A stretch of DNA of 18,175 nt. Origin: CAZSNT01 sp964607765. GTDB lineage: Bacteria > Verrucomicrobiota > Lentisphaeria > Oligosphaerales > JABHEG01. The DNA lies in assembly GCA_964607765.1 (NCBI GenBank), contig CAZSNT010000191.1:1-18175 (forward strand), read 5' to 3'. The stretch's first letter is position 1. Every line of letters starts with the position of its first letter. The position numbers were made by a program, and so were the translations under genes. Shown piece after piece: positions 6,567-14,900 of this stretch. Below the pieces are notes generated by a model. It saw nothing but the letters and a program-made list of their open reading frames with translations. It was not told where the DNA came from and made no database searches.

Positions 6567-9500
6567 TCACCTGGCCACGGGTACCTTGCCGGCCTTGTGG
6601 CGTTGGGCGTAGCCTTTGCCGGCGAGTTTGCTCTTGAGCTTCGGGTGGTGCGCGACGTAGTCCTGCATGGCGTTCAGATAGCTGGCCGCCTTTTCCATGA
6701 CGTCGTCAGCCCCCTTGAACCCGATCATCCTCAGGTTGCACTCCGCGATCTCGGGTGTCACGATTCGGCCGCCACGGACGCTGCCTACGTCGCTGAGGAT
6801 GTCCATGGCCGCCTCGAGCTGCGGAGCTGGGCCTTTCGGGATGTTCCGCATGCCGAGTTCCCGGGCCGCCTTCTGTACGGCGGCCACGCCTGGTTTCACC
6901 TGGTTGCGCCACTGCTTGGGCCCTTGGCGGAACCCCTCCTCGACCATGGCCCCGGCATACCCGCGCAGGAAGCTGGCCCTGGCGGCGTTTCCGGCGGCTT
7001 CAGCAGCACTCGCTTCGGCCAGTAGCTTGTGCCCTTTCTCCATCCACTCCAGGCTCTTGTGCGCGTAGGTCCGGCCGAAGTCGAGGTTGTCCAGGAACAG
7101 CTCGTCCTTGAACTTGAGCGCGCTGTCGAGCTGGAACTGGTTGTGTCCGTAGGCGTCGGCGCTGAGCTTCCAGGTGGGTGCCTGATCGTTCACGCGCATG
7201 AAGAGCACGGCTGGATCGGCCTCGTCGGGCCACAGGATCTTGGTCACTCCGTGCGGGTCGAACTTCTCCAGTGGCGGCTTGCCGCAGGCGTCGTAGAAGC
7301 CCTTGCTCAGGTTCTCCGCCACCACCTTCTCCGGCACCTCGATGGGCACCCATTTCTTGGCGCCGTCGTCCCAGTACTTGACGTTCGCCGACACGTCGCG
7401 GTCGTAGCTCGCAGTCTTCTTCTCGAAGCCCGGCTTGTTCGTGGGCTTGAACGTCTCGACCTGCAGGTCTTTGAACTTGACACCTTTCTTGGTGAGTACA
7501 TCGGCATAGTGTGCGGCAATACCCGCTTCCATGATTCGGTCGCTTTTCGCGGTGACGGCGTCCATGATCGTGTTGAAGCCTTTGATGAACTCGGTGTGTT
7601 GCAGGGCTTTGGCCGTGGTGCCGGCGCCGCCCCGGTTGAGCATCTGCATGGCGTGCTTGTCCTTGAACACCTCGAGCATGGAGTCGCGCAGCTTCGGGAA
7701 CTTGTCGATGTCGTCGATGGCGATGTCGGAGAGCTTCAGGTTCGGGTCGAGTTTCTTCGCGTCGGACATGGCTTCGGCGAGCTCGCCACGGAAGCGGTTG
7801 ACCTTGTCCAGGCCCGCGCTGCGAGCCTTGAGGAAGTCGAGCTCGCCCCGGGCAATGCTGTCGGCGCCCTCGAAGAAGTCGTCGATGAAATCGTCGAGCA
7901 TGTTCTTGCTGCCGATTCCGGTGATCTGCTCACCGAACATCGTGCCGCTCTTCAGGTTCTTGTAGTTGCCGTAGGCGCCGTACCCGATCAGCAGGTCGCC
8001 GCCGACGGCCCAGAACACGTCCCACGACGACACGCCCTCCTTGCCGCCGAGGTAGTCCTTGAAGAACTTGATCGTGTTCGTGGGCACGTTCATCTCGAAC
8101 GCTTCCCAGAGCCCGGCCTTGACGTCGCCGTCCCGGTATCCGTTGAAGGCGTAGGCCGCGGTTTCCGCGAGCAGGCCGGCGGGGCCGATCACGCCGCTCA
8201 CGACGCCGAGGGCGTCTTTGGAGCGGTCGAGCCAGAATTGCGCCTCTATCTCGTCGACCTGCGCGTCCGCGGCGGCTGCGTGGCCCTGGTCGATCATGTG
8301 GTGCTGGATGAACCCGTTGTAGAGTCCGAGCATGTGCTCCGGCTGCGCGCCCTTCTGGATCGCGTTCTCCATTCGCTGCTCGAGCAGGTCGTATTGCACC
8401 ATGCTCATGTCGAATCCGCTGCCGGGCGTGCTCATCTTCTTGTGCAGGCGGTCGAGAAGGTCCCACTTCATCTTGGTCGACTTGAGCGCCATGTCCGCCT
8501 GGTAGATCGGCGCGTCGAGGGGCATGTCCGCGTTTTCGCGCCAGTACTCGCGCCACGCCATGTTGCGCGCTTCCCTGCCGGCTCTTTGCTTCTGCTTCTG
8601 GTCCTCCCGCATCTTCTGTTCGATCTGGAACAGGCCTTCGCTTTGCCACTGCCCCGTGTCCGCGTTCCACACCAGGCCCCGGTCGTCGACCATGCCGTGC
8701 TTCGGTTCGCCCTCGCCATCCCACTTCTTGCGCTCGACCTGCTCCGGCCTGAATTTTCGTCGGATCTTCTCTTCCATGACCCACAGGTCTTCGCTGACCC
8801 AGTCCTGGTAATCCTCACTCCAGAGCTGACCTCTGTCGTTCATCATCCCGTGCTTCGGCGTGCCCTTGCCGTTCCACATCTTGGGCGGGGCCGTACCGAA
8901 GAACTCGGCCATGGTCGTGGGCGACAGCATGCCGCGCCCATCGGGCTGGACCGTGTGCGTGAGTGTCTGGTGAGGCTTCTTGCCTTGAATGAGAGCCATG
9001 GCATGCACGCCCCCGGGCGCACCGGTTGCTTTCTCCGCCACCTCGGGGAAATCCTCCTCCGGATCCGGGCCGGCCTGCAGGTTGGGCGCTCTCGGATCTC
9101 CCTGTACCGGGCCCGTGTAACTCAGGCTCGGGATCTCCGGCTGTTTCTGCGGTTCGATGCCGCCCAGTCCGTCGGCGATGTCCTCGATCCCCGCCACGTG
9201 CGCTTCGTCCGCGGCATTGCGGCCGTTCAGGGCCCGGCTCATGTCGTTGAGCAGGCGGTGTCCCCAAGACGGGCCCGGCTCGATACCGAGCTTCTCGTAC
9301 AGTGCCGCGGCTTCGGCATCGATCTCAAGCGCCTTGGTGGCCGCTTCAGCGGCCTTGGCGAGAGGCGACTGCGGCTCGGGCGTCGGACTGGGCGTGCCCG
9401 GCGCATCGGCCTGCGGTGGGGAGGCGCCCAGGGCGAGCACGTTGCGGAAGCACCCCTTCGCTTCCATGACCTCGTGACAGAGCGTGGCATCGGCGCCGGC

Positions 9501-10274
9501 GAGGGTCGGCGCCAGCGCGGCGAGTTCGTCGCAGGTCTGCTTCACGAGTTCCTCGCGCGTCAGGGCGCCGGGCGCTTCCTCGGCCGCGATGGGTGCCGCG
9601 TCGCCGTGAGGCGGGGTTGGTTGCGACCACGCCGGGCCGGTGGGCGTCCCGAGTGTGGCGGTCGCGGTCGGCTTTCCGGTTGGGGATGTTGGGGGCGGAG
9701 CGGCGTCCGTCCACGTCGGTCCGGCAGGTGTGGTCGCACCCGTGCCGGTCGGCAGGGCAGCGGCCGGCGCATCACCCTCCCACGCCGGGCCGGTGGCTGC
9801 GGGCTTTGCTGTGGCCTCCGGCGTCGCTTCTTCGCCTGCCAGCCACTGAGGCCCCGCGGGGGCAGCGGCCGGCGCCGGTGTGACCGCGGTCGGAGTCGGT
9901 GCGTCCTGTCCAGTCGTGGCCTTGGTCGGCTGCGCCGGCTGCGGGGCCGGAGGCCCTCCAGGCTTCTTCAGGCCGGGCATGGGGAACGGCTGGTTGTAGC
10001 CCGGCGTGAACGGCGTCCAGACTTTCGGCGGCGGCTTTGGGGTGGGCATGGGCGGGCGCGGAGTCCTGGGCACAACCGTTTTGGTCGGGGCCCGCGGTGG
10101 CGCGACCGGCGTATAGCGCTTGATTACTTTGCCCGTGTTGGGGTCGTATTTCATCTGGAAGCGCTTGCCTTGGTACTGGGTGCCCTTCAAATCTTGCCCG
10201 GGCGTTCCGTGAGCCAGCCCAAGAATCGCGACGAGCAGAAAGAGGCGAGGCGGGGAGTGCGGTGGGGCTTTCAC
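6567..10274 (-). CDS. Very large secreted protein of unknown function with Pro-rich region and tandem repeats
   Basis: I do not recognise this family. From the GTG at 10274 (AGGA 10 nt upstream) it has 1,235 residues and a compact signal peptide (LFLLVAILGLAHG near residues 11-23). ATG starts at 10301 and 10346 are possible but lack a visible ribosome binding site and lengthen the n-region. Numbered from the GTG: residues about 56-230 are Pro/Ala/Thr-rich with GP-x-W motifs; about 467-566 are two 51-residue repeats; about 685-765 hold Gly-rich hydrophobic stretches (VVSGVIGPAGLLAETAAYAF, GGDLLIGYGAYGNY); the rest is helical, with a YDRDVSANVKYW stretch near 955. Signal, low-complexity linker, repeats, hydrophobic segment and distinct C-terminus recall polymorphic toxins, but I cannot identify a toxin fold and no immunity-like gene follows. 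The PQQ-propeller gene starts 40 nt downstream. Confidence 0.75.
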   Translation of the reverse strand: MKAPPHSPPRLFLLVAILGLAHGTPGQDLKGTQYQGKRFQMKYDPNTGKVIKRYTPVAPPRAPTKTVVPRTPRPPMPTPKPPPKVWTPFTPGYNQPFPMPGLKKPGGPPAPQPAQPTKATTGQDAPTPTAVTPAPAAAPAGPQWLAGEEATPEATAKPAATGPAWEGDAPAAALPTGTGATTPAGPTWTDAAPPPTSPTGKPTATATLGTPTGPAWSQPTPPHGDAAPIAAEEAPGALTREELVKQTCDELAALAPTLAGADATLCHEVMEAKGCFRNVLALGASPPQADAPGTPSPTPEPQSPLAKAAEAATKALEIDAEAAALYEKLGIEPGPSWGHRLLNDMSRALNGRNAADEAHVAGIEDIADGLGGIEPQKQPEIPSLSYTGPVQGDPRAPNLQAGPDPEEDFPEVAEKATGAPGGVHAMALIQGKKPHQTLTHTVQPDGRGMLSPTTMAEFFGTAPPKMWNGKGTPKHGMMNDRGQLWSEDYQDWVSEDLWVMEEKIRRKFRPEQVERKKWDGEGEPKHGMVDDRGLVWNADTGQWQSEGLFQIEQKMREDQKQKQRAGREARNMAWREYWRENADMPLDAPIYQADMALKSTKMKWDLLDRLHKKMSTPGSGFDMSMVQYDLLEQRMENAIQKGAQPEHMLGLYNGFIQHHMIDQGHAAAADAQVDEIEAQFWLDRSKDALGVVSGVIGPAGLLAETAAYAFNGYRDGDVKAGLWEAFEMNVPTNTIKFFKDYLGGKEGVSSWDVFWAVGGDLLIGYGAYGNYKNLKSGTMFGEQITGIGSKNMLDDFIDDFFEGADSIARGELDFLKARSAGLDKVNRFRGELAEAMSDAKKLDPNLKLSDIAIDDIDKFPKLRDSMLEVFKDKHAMQMLNRGGAGTTAKALQHTEFIKGFNTIMDAVTAKSDRIMEAGIAAHYADVLTKKGVKFKDLQVETFKPTNKPGFEKKTASYDRDVSANVKYWDDGAKKWVPIEVPEKVVAENLSKGFYDACGKPPLEKFDPHGVTKILWPDEADPAVLFMRVNDQAPTWKLSADAYGHNQFQLDSALKFKDELFLDNLDFGRTYAHKSLEWMEKGHKLLAEASAAEAAGNAARASFLRGYAGAMVEEGFRQGPKQWRNQVKPGVAAVQKAARELGMRNIPKGPAPQLEAAMDILSDVGSVRGGRIVTPEIAECNLRMIGFKGADDVMEKAASYLNAMQDYVAHHPKLKSKLAGKGYAQRHKAGKVPVAR
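8571..8876 (-). repeat. Two tandem 51-residue WxGxGxPKHGM repeats
   Basis: Units start at Trp codons 8876 and 8723, exactly 51 codons apart. They share W-x-G-x-G-x-PKHGM-x-x-DRG-x-x-W and a following W-x-SE, then a charged helical stretch (EEKIRRK / EQKMRED). About half of the first 39 positions are identical. The role is unknown; the pattern suggests a small Trp-rich fold joined by helices. Confidence 0.8.
9627..9854 (-). repeat. Four GP-x-W motifs in a Pro/Ala/Thr-rich segment
   Basis: GPQW, GPAW, GPTW and GPAW occur at residues 141, 162, 185 and 213 of the large secreted protein (GTG numbering), 21-28 residues apart, inside otherwise low-complexity sequence. A fifth copy (GPSW) lies at residue 334. 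Periodic aromatic motifs in a disordered linker suggest short docking sites. Confidence 0.7.
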
Positions 10275-10445
10275 GGTGCGCGTTTCCTGTTTGGGAGGCA
10301 TCCGACCGGGGCAGATTTCGTCGGGCTTCCGGCCGACCGAGCTCATTGAAATCTACCGCGATTGCCGCAGCGGCGCAACGCAGACGCTGGTACCGTGGCC
10401 GGGCCAAGGCTATAGTTGTGCAATCATCCTACGCGGGAGGGCTTT
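10275..10445. promoter_or_regulatory. Divergent intergenic/promoter region
   Basis: Two genes point away from each other here, so both promoters should lie in or near this stretch (99 nt if the left gene starts at 10346, 171 nt if at 10274). A TATAGT at 10411-10416 is a fair -10 candidate for the rightward gene, but the base pairs 17 nt upstream (TGGTAC) are a poor -35. I see no operator-like palindrome. Confidence 0.35.
10435..10440 (+). promoter_or_regulatory. Ribosome binding site of the 10446 gene
   Basis: GGGAGG, 5 nt before the ATG at 10446. It favours that start over the TTG at 10416 in the same frame. Confidence 0.65.
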
Positions 10446-11630
10446 ATGCAGAGAGAGTCACGCAGAGCACGGTGGTCTGGCCTTGTCGCTGCGGTGCTTG
10501 CGGCGGCTGCGGCATCGGCGGCGCCGCCGAGAGAAGTCCTGAGCACGACAGATGTGTCGTCCGTGCCCGGTGGCTGGCAGCTCGACGGCGCGTGGGCGTT
10601 CGGCAAACAGTTGTCCATGACGCTGCTGCCGAAACAGGACGCGAAGCTGTCGCGGGAGCTCACAGGCGACGGGCACATCCTCGCCCGCTTCAGCCCAGGC
10701 CCGGTCGACGCCGCGGGCATCTGTTTCGGCTGCAGTTTTGAGTTCCCGGCTGGTCGGATCGCGTTGGAACGTCGGCTGGCCGACGGTCAGGCGTACGTGT
10801 TTATGGCCGTGCGCCAAGGCGACAAGGCGCTGGGTGAGCGCAGGCTGGCGGCACCAGCCGGTGAGATCGAGATCATGTTGCAGCGCAAGGCCGGTGTTTT
10901 CAGCGGCTGGCTGGCGCAGCCCGGGCAGGATTTCAAGCAGGTGGGCAGCCTGCGCTGGGCGGAAGTGGGCCCTGCGATTCGCGTCGGGGTGTCCGGCCGC
11001 AGCACGGCGAACGCTGCCGCTTCGGTCGCGCTCGTCGTGCTCGAGGTCGTGGGCGCGAAGCCGGACGTCGTAACCATGAGCCGTGAGAAGGTCCTGGGCG
11101 GCTACGACACGGGCGCAGGCACGGAAGCCCCGACTCCCGCGCAGCGCGCGACGGCCCCGACCACGCCGCCGGCGCAGCCCGCCGCCGCGCCGGAGAAGCT
11201 GGTGCGGTCTGCCGACGGCCGGTTCACCGATCACGGCGATGGTACGATCACCGACACCGGAACGGGGTTGATGTGGACGAAGAAGGACAGCCTCACCGAT
11301 ACGGGCAAGACTTTCACGTGGGAGGAGGCGAACGCCTACGCAGGGAAGCTCAACACCGGTGGTCACAGCGACTGGCGTCTGCCGACCATAGAGGAGGCGT
11401 CATCCCTGTTCGACCGGGACAAGACGAACAAGGACTACGAGGGCGGCTACCTGGCTCTCGACCCCATCTTCGCGCCCGGCGGGCCGCGCTACCTGTACAC
11501 GTCCTACACGTCGACTTTCATCAAGCGCATGTGCGGCATCGTGGCGTTCCACCGCTGGGAGATCTACCGCAGCGCGAGTCGCAACAAGCGCGAGAAATTC
11601 GTGGGCGTCCGCGCGGTGCGCAAACCCTAG
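10446..11630 (+). CDS. Secreted Lcl C-terminal (DUF1566) domain protein with lectin-like N-terminal domain
   Basis: 394 residues. Residues 1-25 are a signal peptide with an Ala-rich core (GLVAAVLAAAAASAA). Residues about 26-215 are beta-rich (WQLDGAWAFGKQLSMTLLP, then ILARFSPGPVDAAGICFGC) and resemble a concanavalin-A-like jellyroll as in LamG/DUF1080 proteins. An Ala/Pro/Thr linker (about 216-255) leads to a Lcl_C/DUF1566 domain (about 256-394) marked by GTGLMWTKKD, TWEEANAYAGKL, SDWRLPTIEE and a closing VGVRAVRKP. Lcl_C domains occur in secreted, often adhesive proteins; enzymatic activity is not established. The likely role is surface or periplasmic binding. It stands alone between a divergent and a convergent neighbour, so it is probably monocistronic. 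Confidence 0.85.
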   Translation: MQRESRRARWSGLVAAVLAAAAASAAPPREVLSTTDVSSVPGGWQLDGAWAFGKQLSMTLLPKQDAKLSRELTGDGHILARFSPGPVDAAGICFGCSFEFPAGRIALERRLADGQAYVFMAVRQGDKALGERRLAAPAGEIEIMLQRKAGVFSGWLAQPGQDFKQVGSLRWAEVGPAIRVGVSGRSTANAAASVALVVLEVVGAKPDVVTMSREKVLGGYDTGAGTEAPTPAQRATAPTTPPAQPAAAPEKLVRSADGRFTDHGDGTITDTGTGLMWTKKDSLTDTGKTFTWEEANAYAGKLNTGGHSDWRLPTIEEASSLFDRDKTNKDYEGGYLALDPIFAPGGPRYLYTSYTSTFIKRMCGIVAFHRWEIYRSASRNKREKFVGVRAVRKP

Positions 11631-11964
11631 CCCTGAATGCCGCATCACCCCCCAATGCTATCAACTCTCTCCCATCGGAGTACTTCTGTTGCGTTCTATC
11701 GGACCGACCCAACGATTAGGGCGGAAGATCAGGGGTACACACTCCGAAACCCTAACCTGGATTCAATATTCCGTAACCGTTAAGCTCGGTGCCGGAAGGC
11801 TGCTCCGACCGTAGCGCCGCCCAGAGAGCGGCGCCACGTCCGGCCAGGCAGGATACCCCTCCGCAGCGCGCCGGACTCCGCCTGGCCCCGGCATTTTCCT
11901 TGTGCCGATCTCAGGACAGTCTGGGTCCGTAGCGTGCAAGCAGTCACAGAGCCTGACCATGCGA
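11631..11964. other. Convergent gap of 334 nt with several inverted repeats
   Basis: No gene is supported; short open frames here are fragmentary and lack ribosome binding sites. Three inverted repeats are visible: TTAGGGCGGA (11716-11725) against TCCG/CCCTAA (11743-11755, AAA bulge); GCGCCGC (11814-11820) against GCGGCGC (11828-11834) with a 7-nt loop; and GGCCAGGC (11842-11849) against GCCTGGCC (11880-11887). The region probably terminates both flanking genes. The first 150 nt are noticeably less GC-rich than the rest of the window. Confidence 0.5.
11814..11834. terminator. Terminator-like hairpin, 7-bp GC stem
   Basis: GCGCCGC pairs perfectly with GCGGCGC around CCAGAGA. It lies between convergent genes, but there is no T-run on either side, so termination is inferred from position and stability only. 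Confidence 0.35.
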
Positions 11965-14900
11965 CTACTCCAGCGTCGGCTGCACGATCTCGCCGCGCAG
12001 TTGGGCGAGACCGCCTTCCTTCTCATAGACGCCGTAGAAGTTGGACGCAGAGTCCAGCCAGACGGTGATGCGATGCATCTCCTCGTCGGTGAGCGTCACG
12101 CCGTGGTGTCCGTTCTTGAGCATCTGGTAGAGTTTGGACGCGTGGGCGCCGAACTTGCCCGGAATCGTTCGGTAGTGGTCGCCGTAGCTCCAGAACGCGT
12201 AGTTGTGAATCAGGCTGCTGTAGGACCTGAAGACCTTTGTTTTCCTCAGTGCCTTGTCGGCCACGATGGTGCTGTCCAGCAGCGGCGCCGGTTTGGCCTC
12301 GGGGGCGGCCGCGATCTCCTTGGCGGTCTGCGCCGGCTTGGCCTTGGCTTCGGCCGCGGGCTTCTCGTTGGGCGGCGCCGGTTCGCTCTTGGCGTTGGCC
12401 GCGAGTTTGGCCTCGGCGGCGCGCTTGGCTTCGGCGGCGCGCTTGGCTTCGGCGGCGAGCTTGGCGTTGTGTTTTGTGTGGCAGCCCACGCACTTGCGGT
12501 CCAGTACAGGCTGGACGAGTCGTGGGTAGCTGAACGGATTGGTACCATCGACATCCGGTTTCGGGACCGACGGTGCTCGTTTGAAGGCAAGCGCGGCGCG
12601 TGTCGGCGGCACGGGGGTCCGGTTCTTCGGTTCGTGACAGCCGATGCACACGAGCCGTTCGCCCGGCTGGACCCAGGTTGCCGACCGCATCGACTGCACG
12701 GCCAGACCATTCTCGTCCAGTGCCTGGAAATACACCTCCCTCAGGGCCGGAACTTTGAAGTAGGCGCTCCCATCCGCCTCCACCGGCACGGTGCCGAGGA
12801 TCCGGCGGGCGAGGTTGACCGAGTCACGCGCCTCGGCAATGCGTCGGCCGGTCTCGTGAGGCGAGCCGCCGGACGGGACGGACATGGAGAACGTCTGGTA
12901 GACCCGTAACGCCACGATCCTGGTGTTCTCGGGCCACGGCTTCAGGCTGTCGTAAACGTCCAGGACTCCGATGGTCCCTTCGCCGTCCCGGGGCGATGCC
13001 AAGGCCAACCGGTCGCACTGCTGCGGCACCCGCGGCGGCGTCGGGCGTGCGCGGAGCGGCATCGGACTCAGTGAGGCCACGGCCGGGTCGCGGTGGACCA
13101 GAATCTTGTTGCCGAACGCGTCCACGAGGAAAATGCCGTAACGGCCGGGGTGATACTGGCGCCCTTGACGCGCTGAAAGCTGCTGCATACCCGCGTCGTA
13201 GACGCAGAGGAAGTACCTCTCGCTCAGCGGCCAGGGAGTTCCGTAGACCTGCTTGCCGCCCTGTGATTCGGGGAGTCCGACCTCCGGCGTTACGCGTTTG
13301 ACCGGGGCCATGGCGTCGTCGTCACAGATGCGCGGATCGTAGATGATAATGGAACCGTAGGCCTGGCCGTGGTGCGGCGTTGCCGTGCCCATGATCTTGT
13401 GTGAGCTCGGAATGGCGCGCAGGTCCATTTCCATGTCGGCTCGTTGACCCCTGACGGAGAAGTTGCCGTGCATGGCCCGGGAGTCCCGCCCGTCGGGCGT
13501 CATGATCCACGGGTGGTGCGCGGTGCAGCCGTGCCGGTCGACATAGTCCCAGCGCGTGTAGATTATCATGCCGTCGTTGTTGACGCTGGGGTGCCACTCG
13601 TTGTTCTCGTGCGGACTCAGCATCCGGATGTCTGAGCCGTCCGGATTCATGTCGTAAACGGTGTATGACGGGCAGGCGCGCCCGCATCGCAGGTAGCCGC
13701 CCCGTCGCTCGGAAATGAACGCGACCCGTCCATTGGGCAGCGGGCAGGGGTCAAAGTCGTTCCACGTGCCGTCGGTCAGCTGGCGCAGCTGCGAACCATC
13801 CGGCTTGACGGAGAAGAGGTGGTAGCAGCGGCCCCGGTCCCAATGCCCGCGGGTTTTGTGGTCCAGGTGCCGGATATGTCCGCTGGAGCCCGTGCACTCT
13901 ACGTAGGCGAAGTAGACCGTCCTGCCATCATACGAAAGTTCAGGCGACAGGAACCCGCCGGTATCGAGTGTGGTGCCCTTCAGACGCCCGCGTTCGACCA
14001 CCGAGTCGGCCAGCACGTTCCTCTCCGTTGGCTTGTCGCTGAACGGGTCGGTGAGTACGAACACGCCGCCGCCGGGAATGGCGTGTGCCCCGTAATACTG
14101 ATCGCACATGTGGCTGAACCTGGATCGGGCACGTTTGATGAACAGCAGCTGATCGAAGTCGAGCAACGGATTGGCGAACGCGATCTCCCGGCGCAGGCCG
14201 TGGACCGCTCTGAACAGTTCCAGGCGCTTCGCTCTGTCGGTCACCGGCGTGTCTTCGGCGGCTTGCACAAGACCCGTGAGCTTCGTTGCCTGCGCACTCA
14301 AGTCCGGCGCGTCGGCCATTCCGCGGATGTCCGCCAGCAGTGCTTCTGTCCGGCGCACGATCATGTCCAACGGATCGCGGTCGGTGTCCGCCACCAGCGA
14401 GGCCGAGTGGAACGTCTCCGCCTTGAAACGGTTCACGCCGGCTTTGTTCCCCAGGTCGGCCAGCAGCGCGTTGTATTGCTCATCCGCCTCGGACTGCGGC
14501 TCTGCGATCGTTCCCGGGGGCCGCGAAGGTGGGGTTGCTTCTGCCGAACGCCCCCTGAACTCGACCCCATCCACCAGCAGTTTCAGTTCTGCCACCGAGG
14601 TAAAAACCTCGTTGCCGTTGATCTCGGAAATGGCCCGCAGACAGACGAAACGCCCCTTCGCTTTGCTGCCGGGGAACGTGATTCTCTCCCGCGTCTCCTT
14701 GAGAGCGAATTCTCCACTGACAACGGGCTCTCCCAACTTCTTCCTGTCGTTGCTGACGTAGAACTCGAACTTTCGGATTGTGCCATTCCTGCTCTGGTCA
14801 TTTCGCGGCACGTACTCGAATCCCGCAATCTGGTAGGCGGCACCCAGGTCGATCACCAAGTCGTGGGGACGCTTCTTCTGCCCGTTACCCCAGAGGCTGT

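Noticed and set aside
7029..10349. Plus-strand open frame of 1,106 codons opposite the large secreted-protein gene
   Set aside because: Its product is rich in Val/Leu/Glu/Arg/His without domains or a signal peptide, as expected for the complement of a GC-rich gene. The minus strand has a signal peptide, internal repeats and a plausible start.
11631..11964. tRNA, small RNA or small protein gene in the convergent gap
   Set aside because: I found no cloverleaf-like arrangement, and the short open frames lack ribosome binding sites; only terminator-like inverted repeats are supported.
12403..12468. CRISPR array
   Set aside because: The repeats are 18 bp, directly adjacent without spacers, and in frame within a coding region.
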